DNA from: JBGPJM01 sp041485385
GTDB lineage: Bacteria; Planctomycetota; Phycisphaerae; Phycisphaerales; UBA1924
DNA: 27,599 bases
Direction: 5' to 3'
NCBI GenBank assembly: GCA_041485385.1
Contig: JBGPJM010000041.1
Coordinates: 1 to 27,599 of the forward strand
Notes under the pieces: model-generated
What the model was told of the DNA's origin: nothing
Seen by the model: the letters and a program-made list of their open reading frames with translations, nothing else
Databases searched by the model: none
Made by a program: the position numbers and the translations under genes
Shown: positions 13,911-22,727 of the stretch, one piece after another
Layout: each line of letters starts with the position of its first letter
Numbering within the stretch: position 1 is the stretch's first letter

Positions 13911-14792
13911 TCATCGAGCCTGCCCGCGGCGTCGCCTCCGCAGCCCCGCGCTCGCGAGCACGACCACCATCGCCCCCGCCGCGCCCGGCGCGGGGACGAG
14001 CGTGGCAACGTAGACGGCCTGCAGCGAGGGAAGGCCCTGGAATCGCAGGGCGAAGACGAATGACGTGCCGTCGTGACCCTCGGGCAAGTAAACGAGCTCG
14101 GCCACTGTGCGCCCGTCCAGCGTGTCGCCTTCACCGATGATCCGCGAGATCTGGCCGTCGACGTTGGCGAAAAGTGCGAGGGGACCGGCCATGTTCTGAT
14201 TCCGCCCGAGGAACCCCATGACGTCGCCGCTGACCGACGGTGCAAAGACGACGCCGACGTTGCCGCCCCCCGGTGCGGCGTCGAACTGACGAACGACGGT
14301 GGCGTATTCGCCGGAAAGCGTATCGTAGAGGAATACGCCGCCTTGGCCGCCCGGACCGAACAGAGGATCACTGCTGCCGTAGAAGGCAACGTGCCGGCCA
14401 TCGATGCTCGGGCCGGCCGCGAAAGCAAACGTAGAAGTCGTTCCGGGTACCGTGGTGCCCGCGTCAGCGACCGGAGCAATTCCTGCGGACGACGCCAGAT
14501 AGAGGCTGTTCGACTGTCCCTGGCTCCTAGCCTCGAAGACCGCATCCTGGGAGCCGACGCTTACGGAGTAGAAGTTCTGAACGTAGACGCCGTCCTGTGC
14601 CGCGCTCGACACGCCCGTGAACGAAATCCCGCCATCGCTGAGCGTCGGAGGGGCAAAGGCGGCGAATGTCCCCGTGCCGCCCGGCACGGGTGTGTTGGTG
14701 TCCACCACGCGCGTGAAGCTCCACGACTGACCCCGGCCTTCCGCGGCCAGCGACAGGAGCAGAACCACAGGTGCGCCCAGGAACGCTCGCAT
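13911..14792 (-). CDS. DUF7453-like repeat protein with PEP-CTERM-type sorting signal (short paralogue)
   Basis: This 293-residue protein has a signal peptide (about 1-22, MRAFLGAPVVLLLSLAAEGR) and about four beta-rich repeats that begin with motifs such as VVDTNTPVPGGTGTFAAF and VADAGTTVPGTTSTFAF and contain VAF/GVFLYDT-type strands. The C-terminus is a sorting signal: VPAPG at 266-270, a hydrophobic stretch (AMVVVLASAGL) and RRRRR. This VPAPG...Arg form is common in Planctomycetota and is thought to be handled by an exosortase-type system. The domain name is from memory of similar proteins. It is a shorter tandem paralogue of the next gene upstream, lacking about three internal repeats. The ATG at 14792 is preferred because the signal peptide begins there. 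Function is probably surface or secreted. Confidence 0.75.
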   Translation of the reverse strand: MRAFLGAPVVLLLSLAAEGRGQSWSFTRVVDTNTPVPGGTGTFAAFAPPTLSDGGISFTGVSSAAQDGVYVQNFYSVSVGSQDAVFEARSQGQSNSLYLASSAGIAPVADAGTTVPGTTSTFAFAAGPSIDGRHVAFYGSSDPLFGPGGQGGVFLYDTLSGEYATVVRQFDAAPGGGNVGVVFAPSVSGDVMGFLGRNQNMAGPLALFANVDGQISRIIGEGDTLDGRTVAELVYLPEGHDGTSFVFALRFQGLPSLQAVYVATLVPAPGAAGAMVVVLASAGLRRRRRGQAR

Positions 14793-16051
14793 ACTTTCCG
14801 CCCCCTCAGCGTCGCCTCCGTCGACAGGCGTACATGGCATCCACGCCCGGCAGGCCAAGGAAATGGACGTTGAAGGCGAAGGACGTCCCATCCTGGCCCT
14901 CCGGGCTGTAGAAGAGATCGCGGATCACGCGACCGTCCAGCATGTCGCCCTCGCCGATGATGCGGGTGATCTGCCACGCTGGTGCCGGCGCCGGGGGGCG
15001 CGGCGCTCGTGATGCTGGCGGGCGTCAAGCTGTCGATCGAGGCGTACAGCGTGTCCGGGCCGAACTCGTTGCCGCTGCGTCCGACAAAGCCGACGACGCC
15101 GTCGCTGATCGAGGGGGCCAGGAAGAACGTCAGCGCGCCACCGCCGGGCGCTGGATCACCGTTGCGCGCGATGGTCGCATAGGTGCCTTCCGAAATGTCG
15201 TAGACGAATAGCCCGCCCTCAAGCACCTGGCCATCCACGAAGTTGGACCCCGCGAACGCGACTCGCCCCTGGTCGATGACGGTGCCGTCGGCGAACGTGA
15301 AGTTGAGCGTCCCACCGGGGATGGGCGTGCTGACGTCGGCGATCGGGGTGATGCCGCCGCCGGGCGCGGCGAGATAAAGGCTCTGTGGCTGTCCGGAGCT
15401 CCGCGCGCTGAAGACTGTGTGAGTTGCCGACACCCCTGTGGAGAAGAAGTTCTGAAATGTTCCCGTCCCTCCGGGGACAGGTCTTGTCTGATCCGCAACG
15501 CGGGCCACCGGGCTGCCCGCGTCTCGCCTGTAGACCCCGGTGTAGCCGCCCCCCGTGCCGAAGTTCCCACCCGGGAACGCCACCGAATCGCCCCGGATCG
15601 ATGGCGCATCGAACGTGAAGAAGTCGCCGGCAGCGCCGGGGATGGGCATGGTGTTGTCAACCACCGTCGAAAGATCCCCGGGGGCGCCTCGGTAGAGGCC
15701 AGCGCGCCCTGAGCCGGCGCCGCGGAATACCGTGACCGCTTGGTCCGATGAATACAGCTCGCTGAAGCTGCTGAAGGCGAAGGTCGTGCCCGGAATTGTC
15801 GTGTGCGCATCGGCCAATACCTCGAGCGTGCCACTCTGCCAGAGGTACATACCGCCTTGACCACCGCCCGACACTCCGAAAAAAGAGACGACCCCGTCTG
15901 CGAGCGCAGGCCCCGAGAACCCGGCGAAGTTGCCCGTCCCGTCCGGAATGGGCGTATTGGTGTCAACGACCCGCGTGAATGTCCACGGCTGTGCAAGAGC
16001 GGAGCTCGCGCAGGCGAGCACGATAAGGATTCGCAGAGAAGCGGTGCACAT
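14561..16051 (-). CDS. DUF7453-like repeat protein with rearranged 3' end (long paralogue, probably broken)
   Basis: The open frame encodes 496 residues, but only the first 341 or so resemble the family. A signal peptide (1-20, ending ASSALA) precedes six repeats that start with VVDTNTPIPDGTG, LADAHTTIPGTT, VVDNTMPIPGAAG, VADQTRPVPGGTG, IADVSTPIPGGTL and IARNGDPAPGGG. After YASIDS near 15029 the frame enters an inverted copy of the sorting signal, then reads the rest of its own 3' end (ITRIIGEGDMLDGR...GLPGVDAMYACRRRRR, 14813-14972) in the wrong frame. It continues through the start of the next gene to 14561. The natural gene end is therefore about 14813. The ATG at 16051 has GGAGG nine bases upstream and starts 15 bp after the preceding stop. 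Read errors or misassembly could explain the damage. Confidence 0.65.
   Translation of the reverse strand: MCTASLRILIVLACASSALAQPWTFTRVVDTNTPIPDGTGNFAGFSGPALADGVVSFFGVSGGGQGGMYLWQSGTLEVLADAHTTIPGTTFAFSSFSELYSSDQAVTVFRGAGSGRAGLYRGAPGDLSTVVDNTMPIPGAAGDFFTFDAPSIRGDSVAFPGGNFGTGGGYTGVYRRDAGSPVARVADQTRPVPGGTGTFQNFFSTGVSATHTVFSARSSGQPQSLYLAAPGGGITPIADVSTPIPGGTLNFTFADGTVIDQGRVAFAGSNFVDGQVLEGGLFVYDISEGTYATIARNGDPAPGGGALTFFLAPSISDGVVGFVGRSGNEFGPDTLYASIDSLTPASITSAAPPGAGTSVADHPHHRRGRHAGRSRDPRSLLQPGGPGWDVLRLQRPFPWPAGRGCHVRLSTEATLRGRKVCERSWAHLWFCSCRWPRKAGVSRGASRAWWTPTHPCRAARGHSPPLPLRRSAMAGFRSRACRARHRTASTFRTSTP
14973..15026 (+). other. Inverted and displaced PEP-CTERM-type sorting signal segment
   Basis: Read on the plus strand, opposite to the gene that contains it, this 54-bp segment encodes ATLVPAPGGAALVMLAGV, the exact kind of C-terminal anchor found in the neighbouring paralogue (VATLVPAPGAAGAMVVVLAS). 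It sits before, not after, the segment encoding GLPGVDAMY. At the place where it is expected (about 14836), the gene passes straight from DAMY to ACRRRRR. Confidence 0.75.
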
Positions 16052-16066
16052 ATTGCTTCGCCTCCA

Positions 16067-16988
16067 TCAGGGGGGAGGGCCGTCAAGGAAAGTCAGACTC
16101 GCGAACGCGGTCGGCAACGTCGTGTCGTTCAGCGGTGTGCCGCCGATTTCGATCTCGCCCCCCAACCAGCGGAACTCGACGACCTCGCCATCGCCCGAAA
16201 TGCCGCCGGCGGGCGGCGCGCGAAAACGAAGCTGGTCCAGTGTCGCGCCGAAGGGTACCGTTGCCGCTCCCATGATTCGGACCTCATCGCCGCCCAGGCT
16301 CGCGCCAATGGCAAGCTTGGACGTGGACGCGTTGTAGCCCATGGCGACCATGAGCGGCGCATCTTGGAGCCAGAACTGTTTCTCCGCTCCGAAGTCGACC
16401 GGCGACAAAGTGGTGCCGCTGCGTCTAATGATGACTCGAAAGCTCCGGTCCTGACAGTTCGCGATGAGTTGGATCCAGTTATCGGCGTTTCCGTAGACAG
16501 TGAAAAGCGGCCAGCGCTTGTCGTCGTCCGTGTCGTCTGCTGTTCGGCGATCGGCGTATTGATCCCAGTTGCCGACAGGATGAATGCCCGCCAAGCGCAG
16601 CGACCAATTGGACGATGTCGTCAGCGCCAGTCCATCTATCGTGAGCAGCTCGTCGGGACCATTCTGCGTGGGAGGCTGCGGGTAGCTCAGGCTGCCGTTG
16701 CCGTCCATCGCGACATCGACCGCCAGCCAGCCGTAATTCTCGTCCGTTACATCTGCAAAGCCGCAGTTGCCTTGGAATGCGAGCGACAAGCCGTTGTTTC
16801 CCAAATCGCCTTGACCTCCGGTGGGTATGCGGCGTCGGGCGAACCGCGTCATCGGGCACCGTGCTTTCGGCGGGACGCGTGGCCGCCGCCTGATCGACGG
16901 TGACGACGTTCCGCGTGAACGTCTTCGTGAGCGCCGGATCGACAACGATGCCCGTGGACTTGTCGAACTTGAACCGCCGCGTGGTCAT
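16067..16988 (-). pseudogene. Unrecognised protein gene interrupted by a frameshift
   Basis: The first frame starts at ATG 16988, with GGGAGG eight bases upstream, and encodes MTTRRFKFDKSTGIVVDPAL and about 35 more residues. Near 16818-16850 the coding signal moves to another frame and continues as GGQGDLGNNGLSLAFQGN through to a stop at 16067. One base too many (or two too few) would explain it; removing one C of CACCGG would join PHTH to GGQGDLG. The body has an alternation of beta-like strands (WSLRLAGIHPVGNWDQY, WIQLIANCQDRSFRVIIRR, FASLTFLDG) that suggests a lectin-like jelly-roll. That is inference; I recognise no family. The reconstructed protein has about 306 residues and no signal peptide. 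The codon third positions are less GC-biased than in the flanking genes. It is the first gene of the probable unit with the two DUF7453-like genes. Confidence 0.6.
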
Positions 16989-17035
16989 GGGACCCGCCTC
17001 CCGGCCCGAATGGGCAACCTTCCCCCGTTGAAATC

Positions 17036-17064
17036 AAGATACCGCACGAAACCCCATCGGGCAA
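17036..17064 (-). promoter_or_regulatory. Sigma-70-like promoter candidate for the 16988-13911 gene cluster
   Basis: On the minus strand, TTGCCC (17064-17059) is followed after exactly 17 bp by TATCTT (17041-17036); each matches consensus in four of six positions. Transcription would start near 17029, giving a leader of about 40 nt before the ATG at 16988. It is in the 130-bp gap after the AsmA-like gene. Confidence 0.45.
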
Positions 17065-17118
17065 GGACAATCTGCGCGGCAAGGCACTCGACAAGCACCA
17101 GCCTGCGTTCTGCTCGCT

Positions 17119-20100
17119 TCACCTCTTCCCCGCCCTCGCCGTCCTCCGCGCCACCGGCGCCCGCGCCGGGATCGATTTCAGCCGCTGCCGCTCCTTCCGC
17201 GCCGATTCCTCCGTTCCCTCTTCCGCCGCCATCTCCGGCGCAGCGCCCCCGAAGATGCTCCCCAGCAGCCGCCTCGTCGTGTGCAGCGGCTCGGCGCTCA
17301 CCGTCGGCTTCGACAGTGTCCCGCCCACTGTCGCCGTCACCAGCTCGTTCCGCAGCGCCTCCATCAGGTCCGTCCAGAGCGGCAGGCGCGACGCCGAGCG
17401 CGAGTTGAACTTCAGGTCCAGCGCCATCGCCGGCCACGTGATCGTCCCCGCGCCCGTGATCGAGACCGAGCGCGACAGCATCGCGATCTGCTCGAACGTC
17501 AGCTTCGACCCGCTGATGTGGAACCGCGACTGCAGGTAGTCCAGGCCGTCGTCGGATGGGATCTGGAAGTTGCTCATCTGCACCAGCCCCAGCACCAGCG
17601 GCATCCGCACCACGTCCCCGCCGTGGATCCGCAGCGACCCGCGCCCCTGGCGCGTCGCCGCGTCCCCCACGCGACCCGTCAGCGCCAGCGACGCGTCCAG
17701 CTTGCCGCGGGTCTCGTCCTGCGGCTCAACCGCGCGCTGGGCGGGTTGTTGTGCAGGCGGCTCTGCCGCCGCGCCCTGCGCCGGGGCCGCAGCCGGCGCG
17801 GACGTGGCAGAGGAGGCCGATGGCGCGGAGGGAGGAGACGGTGGGGAGGGGGGGGCGCCCAGCGCGGCCAGCACCGGCCCGAACCGCACGTCCGCCAGCG
17901 TCAGGTCGATCCGGTAATCCGGCCCGCGCGCCGGAACATCGGGGCCGGGCTGGGGCGCACTGGGCGGGAGAGCTGGGGGGGGCCGTGACCACCCCTTGCG
18001 CCGTGATCCGTCCCCCCGCGCAATCCGCCGACAAGAGCGGCATCAGCAACTGCCCCCGCCCCGACCCGCTCAGCACCCGCGCTCGAAGGTTGCTCGCCAT
18101 GAGACCCGACAGCGACAACCGGTCCGCCACCAGCGAGAAGTCGTACTTCGACACCTCCGCCCCCGCCGGCCGCTCCACCCTGAACCACAGCGATCCGTCG
18201 CAGTCGGTCACCGGCAGCCCCACGTCCAGCCGCCCGCCGGCGAACCGGAACGTCCCGTCCAGCGTCGCCTCGTTGCGCGAGGGCTCGTCCGAGCGCAGCG
18301 CCTTCAGGTGCGCATCGCTCATCTCCAGCCGCCCCGGCAGCTCCAGCTTGAGCCGTGAGACGAGGTCACGGGCCGTCGCGGGCAACAGCGCCTTGAGCTC
18401 CGTTCCGAGCGAATCCGCCTCCATCCCCGCCCTCACGTCGATCGCCGTGTCGCCCTGCGCATCCGTATCCCACCCTCCGTCGAGGTTGACGCCCCACCCC
18501 ATCCCCTTCGCCGTCAGCTTCTCGATCCGCCCCCGGTCTTTCTCGAACACGACCCGCCCGGTCATCTCATCGAGCGTCACCTCCGTCTCGTCCGAGACGA
18601 TCGTGACGGTCCGCGGCGTGATCTCGCCCCCGACGCTCATCCGCGCTTCCCTCCCCTCCCCCTTCCCCTTCCCGGCCGCATCCCCCGCCGAGGTCTCGAT
18701 CCTCAGGACCGCTCCCACCACGCCGCGGGGCTCGAACTCCTCCAGCGCCTTCAGCGTGCTCGCCGGGAAGGCCCGCTCCAGCGCCGCGCGCACCAGGCTC
18801 GACTCGATCGCCACCTCGGGCGCTTCCACGACCAGTTGCGCCGGCGCGATCGCACCCCTCTCCCCCGGCCCGCTCCTCGCGCCGCCAGTCCCCACCAGCG
18901 CCTCGCCGCTCAGCGTGAGCCTCGTCGCCGGATCCGGCGGCGTCTCGGGTCCCCCGGGCTGCACGACCTTCACGTCCGCCGTGAAGTCCGTGAACGCCAC
19001 CCGGTCCGTCTCCCCCGAGATGTACCGCGCATCGCCGTGGATGTACTCCACGGTCAGGCGGTTCTCCAGCGCATCCAGGGCCACGCCGCGCATCCGCGTC
19101 ACGTCTACCGCCACCTCCACCGGCCCGTCGCGCACCTGGTCCACCGTCAGGTGAGCATCGACATGCCCTTCCGGGTCACGCTTGGCCCGCAGTTCCTCCA
19201 CCGCCGCCGCGGCCTTGGGCGAGAAGATCTCCACCGTGTCGCCGATCGGCGCCGCCAGGTCGAAGTCGCCGACCGCGACCGCGATGTGCAGCGCCTCCAG
19301 CGGCGAGCCCGGAGGCGCTTCCTTCTTCGGCAGATTCGCGGCGAGCGAGACGGCCACAGTTCCCAGCCCATCCCTGCCCCCCGGCGAGCCCTCTTCCCGA
19401 CGGCCACGCCCCTGGTCCAGCCGGCGCACCTTCCCGGTGATCGAGGGGATCGCCAGCCGCTCCTCGGAGAGGAGCACCACCCCGGTCAGGTCCGCAAGCT
19501 CCACGAGCGCTGTCTTCCCCGCCGGCGCCGGTCTGGCCGTCAGCCCGTCGAGGCTGATCCTCAGTTCCAGCGCCAGGTCGTTCTCGCCCTTGGGTGTCAC
19601 GTGCGCCGAGGCGTCCACGGTCCCCGTGAGGTTGAGGTCCCGGAGCAGCTTCTTCGGCGAGAGTTTCGTCCCGACCGCGTCGTCCTTGGCCGCCGTCTGG
19701 GCCGCGCCGGGCGAAGGCGGAGCGGGCTGCGCGGATGGCGCCGGCGTCGGCACCGGAGGGGCCGGAGAGGTGGAGTCCTCGGGCAGCGCCGCCAGGAGCA
19801 GATCATCCACCGGTATGTCCCTCGCTTCGATGTGCACGGTCGGCTTGAAGTCCTTCTCGCCGCTCGTCTCCAGCCCCACCGTGGCGTTGACCACCGCCGT
19901 CCCCCCGCTGGCCCCCTGGAAAGTCCCGCGGAGCAGGCGCGCCGTCGTCGGCGTGATTTCGAGCGCGACGTCGGTCCCCGCCACCGGAAGCGGGAAGACC
20001 TTGGGCACCAGCCCCGCGCGCGGGAACTCCACCGTCACCGTGTATTCCCACGGCGAGTCGTGCCCCGGCAGGCTGTGCACCGTCACGTCGAAGTTCGCCA

Positions 20101-21964
20101 CGCCCCCGAACTCGAAGGACGGCGCCTGCAGCCGGTGCTCCAGGTCCGCGATCTGCCTGTCCAGCGCCGCCAGCTTCTCCCCTGTCGCCGTCCCGCGCGC
20201 CCGCGTCGCCTCGTCCAGCTTTTCCCGCAGCTCACCCTGCCCCTGCGGCGACACGATCAGCCCCTGCCCCACCAGCCGGTCGAAGCCCGGGCGGTCGAAC
20301 AGGAACCCGATCACCGGCTTGCGGTCCTCTGGCAGCGAGCGCTCCAGCACCTCGTCCACCGGCACGTCGGTCACCACGATGTGGAGCGTCACCTCCGACG
20401 TCTCGTCCGGCGGGGCGATGATCCCGGAGGCGGTCAGCTTCGCCCCCGTCGGCCCGAACCCGATCAGGTCCTTGAACTCGATCTTCTCGTCGTTGAACTC
20501 CACCAGCCCGCTCAGCTCGTTGAAGGGGTAGGGGAACTTGTCGAACGCCGCCGAGGCGTGGCGCAGCCTGGCCCACCCCGAGACGTTGAACGGCGCTGGC
20601 CCGCCGGGGCCCGGCGCCCCGCGCTCGATCATCATCTCCGTGTCCACCACCGCGGTAGGCCCGCTGAACGTCGCCAGGCGCGTCCGCACGTGCTCGGGCA
20701 GGAACGGCAGGAGGGCGGGGTCCTTCTCCACCCTGAAGTTCTTGCTGATCACCTGGCACTTCAGCGCCGAGTCGAGCCTGGTCCCCTGCGTCGTCAGGAT
20801 CACCTGCGACGGCGTCGTCTGGTCCTCCACGATCGCGTTGAGGTCCGCGTGCAGGCCCTGGCTCGAGACGCGGATCCCGCCGTTCACGCGGCTCAGGGAG
20901 AGCATGTCGTCGCCGTGCGCGCTCACCGACGCGTTGGGCACCAGCGCGTCCATCGACACGTTCTCGAGCGTCAGGCTCACCGACAGCCCCCCCTTGGGGT
21001 CGTACTCGAAGTCCGCCTTCGGGATCCGCCCGCGCATGTTCAGCCGTCCCCACACCTCGCGGACGAACTGCGGCACCGACGCGGCCCCCCACACGTTCAG
21101 CTCCAGGTTCATCAGCTCCAGCTTCGCCGCCGACGTCCTCAGGTCCACCATCCCCTCCAGCACCATCCCGCCCGCCATCGCGCTGCCGGCGACCGGCGGG
21201 GCGCCCGGGGAGGGCGTGCGGGCGGTCAGCGGCGCGCGGGTCTTGCCCGTCTCGTGCAGCCTCACCGTGTACACGGGCTTCCCCGGCTGCTGCGGCGCCA
21301 GGAATCCATCCACCCCCAGGCGCGTCAGCGTGCGGTACCCGCCCGGCCCGGCCTCGTGCTCGCCCAGCTCCACCGTTCCGTGGATCACGTCGATCCGCGG
21401 CGGCTGGTCCGGCTTCGTCGCCGTTGGCGACGGGTGCAGGCCCTCCAGGTTCACCGCGCCCGATTCGGTCGACTGGCTCACCCTGAAGACCGGGCGCTGC
21501 AGGCGCACCCCCAGCGGGTGCACCGCGCCCACGAGCAGGCCCGACCAGTCGAGGTCCGCCTCGGCGCGGTCGGCCGACATGAACTCGCCCGCCTGTCCAT
21601 CCATTCCCGGCACGCGCAGCGAGAGGTCGCGGATGACCAGCCGCCCGTCCACCGTGATGATCGCCGTCCCTATGTGGACTTCGCACCCCAGGAGCGCCGT
21701 GAGCTTCCTGGCCGCGATCATCTCCACCAGCGGCGAGTGCGACACGATGAGCGCCAGGGCGATCACGATCACGGGCAGGATGATCAGGATCCGCACCACC
21801 CATCGCACGCGCCGGCTGAGCCGATGACCGCCGAGCAGGCGCGTCAGGATGCCGCGACGGGGCCGCGATTCGCTCGCCTTCTCCTCGCCGGAGGGCGGGG
21901 CGGCTGGGGGTGTGGGCGCTCCGGGTATATCCTGCGGCGGCGTTGGTGTTGGATCGGGTGTCAT
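17119..21964 (-). pseudogene. Large AsmA-like envelope protein, single-base frameshift
   Basis: The reconstructed product has about 1,610 residues. A Pro-rich cytoplasmic tail and one membrane segment (about 54-76, WVVRILIILPVIVIALALIV) precede a periplasmic body of long beta-strand runs typical of AsmA/DUF748/TamB-like proteins (VHIGTAIITVDGRLVIRDLSL near 100). The AsmA C-terminal signature is past the break: GSLRIHGGDVVRMPLVLGL, then ITGAGTITWPAMALDLKFNS. Such proteins form hydrophobic grooves thought to carry phospholipids across the envelope. The reading frame fails at a run of eight C on the coding strand (17975-17982); a ninth C joins VVTAPP to QLSRPVRPSPGPDVPARG and into YRIDLTLADVRFG. 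As given, the first frame ends at 17726 and the rest is open from 17889 to 17119. The start at 21964 is chosen by composition; its ribosome-binding site is weak. Confidence 0.75.
17975..17982. other. Homopolymer run (G8 on plus strand) at the frameshift
   Basis: Eight consecutive G on the plus strand (C on the coding strand) mark the exact place where the AsmA-like reading frame is lost. One extra base restores a continuous frame. Such runs are prone both to polymerase slippage in cells and to miscounting by sequencers. Confidence 0.8.
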
Positions 21965-22045
21965 GCGGGAAGTCGGATGGCGGGGTAATCCTAGAGATGA
22001 TGGGGCCTCGCTGACCCGAACGGAACCAAGCCCCCAGCCGGACGA

Positions 22046-22051
22046 TATAGT
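22046..22051 (+). promoter_or_regulatory. -10 element candidate upstream of the thioredoxin-like gene
   Basis: TATAGT matches the -10 consensus in five of six positions, in the 118-bp divergent spacer between the AsmA-like gene and the thioredoxin-like gene. It would give a start near 22058 and a 25-nt leader that still contains the GGAAGG ribosome-binding site. No good -35 is seen 16-18 bp upstream, so an activator or another sigma factor would be needed. Confidence 0.35.
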
Positions 22052-22082
22052 CAGTTCGGCCCGCTCCTTTGGAAGGATTCCG

Positions 22083-22664
22083 ATGGTCTCTCCAGCCGTG
22101 AAATGGACGCTGCGGATCGCCGCGATCCCCGCCGCCATCGTGGCCTACATCGCCGTCGCCGGCACCACCGGCTTCTGCCCGGGCTGCAAGTCGATCGTGG
22201 ACGGCGTGCTCGGCCGGTGCACCGCCGCGGAGCAGGCGCCCGCCGTCGGCGCGGCACGCCCCGACTCGATCACCGCCCTGACCGCCTTTACCTTGGAGGG
22301 CAAGCCGGCGAACCTGTCCAGCTACATCGGCAAACCGATCATCATCGAGCTGTGGGCGACCTGGTGCCCTCCCTGCCGCGAGCAGCGCCAGATCATCCAC
22401 GATATGGGCAAGGACATCTCCCGTCGCGCCTCGGTGATCTCCATGTCGGTCGACCGCGACCCGGCGACGGTGCGGACGTTCCTCGAGGATCACCCGATGA
22501 GCCCCGTCGAGCTGATGGCCACGCCCGAGACGCAGCGGGCGCTGAAGGTCGAGGCCGTCCCGGTGCTGGTGTTCGTGGACAAGACCGGCAAGATCCGCGA
22601 GGTCATCACCGGCATGCAGACCGCCGAGCAACTGACGCAGAGGCTCGACGCACTGGGCGGCTGA
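22083..22664 (+). CDS. Membrane-anchored TlpA/ResA-like thioredoxin-fold protein
   Basis: This 193-residue thiol-disulfide oxidoreductase is tethered to the inner membrane by the segment at about residues 8-28 and faces the periplasm. The thioredoxin fold is at about 64-193: the active site is WATWCPPCREQ (Cys95, Cys98), SMSVDRDPATVRTFLED follows, and the cis-proline strand is VEAVPVLVFVDKTGKI. A second CxxC (FCPGC, Cys32/Cys35) lies just after the membrane segment, with a further Cys at 46. The roles known for the family are cytochrome c maturation and disulfide reduction; no such partner gene is adjacent. GGAAGG lies six bases before ATG 22083, which makes the start clear. It precedes radA by 63 bp on the same strand and may be co-transcribed. 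Confidence 0.85.
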   Translation: MVSPAVKWTLRIAAIPAAIVAYIAVAGTTGFCPGCKSIVDGVLGRCTAAEQAPAVGAARPDSITALTAFTLEGKPANLSSYIGKPIIIELWATWCPPCREQRQIIHDMGKDISRRASVISMSVDRDPATVRTFLEDHPMSPVELMATPETQRALKVEAVPVLVFVDKTGKIREVITGMQTAEQLTQRLDALGG

Positions 22665-22727
22665 GCACCGAGGACGCATCGCGCGACGCTCAGCACCGGT
22701 CACGGCTCCACGGCTTACGCTTCCCTC

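Noticed and set aside
14942..15211. Plus-strand open frames covering the inverted anchor segment
   Set aside because: Only the 18-residue anchor looks coding; the rest is antisense to the repeat protein and has no start signal.
13911..16051. Repeated motifs resembling a CRISPR or minisatellite
   Set aside because: The repetition is at protein level (units of about 50-60 residues with diverged DNA), with no identical repeats or regular spacers.
18836..21988. 1,050-codon open frame on the plus strand
   Set aside because: It lies antisense to the AsmA-like gene; its translation is Arg/His/Leu-rich without domains, as expected from the complement of a high-GC gene.
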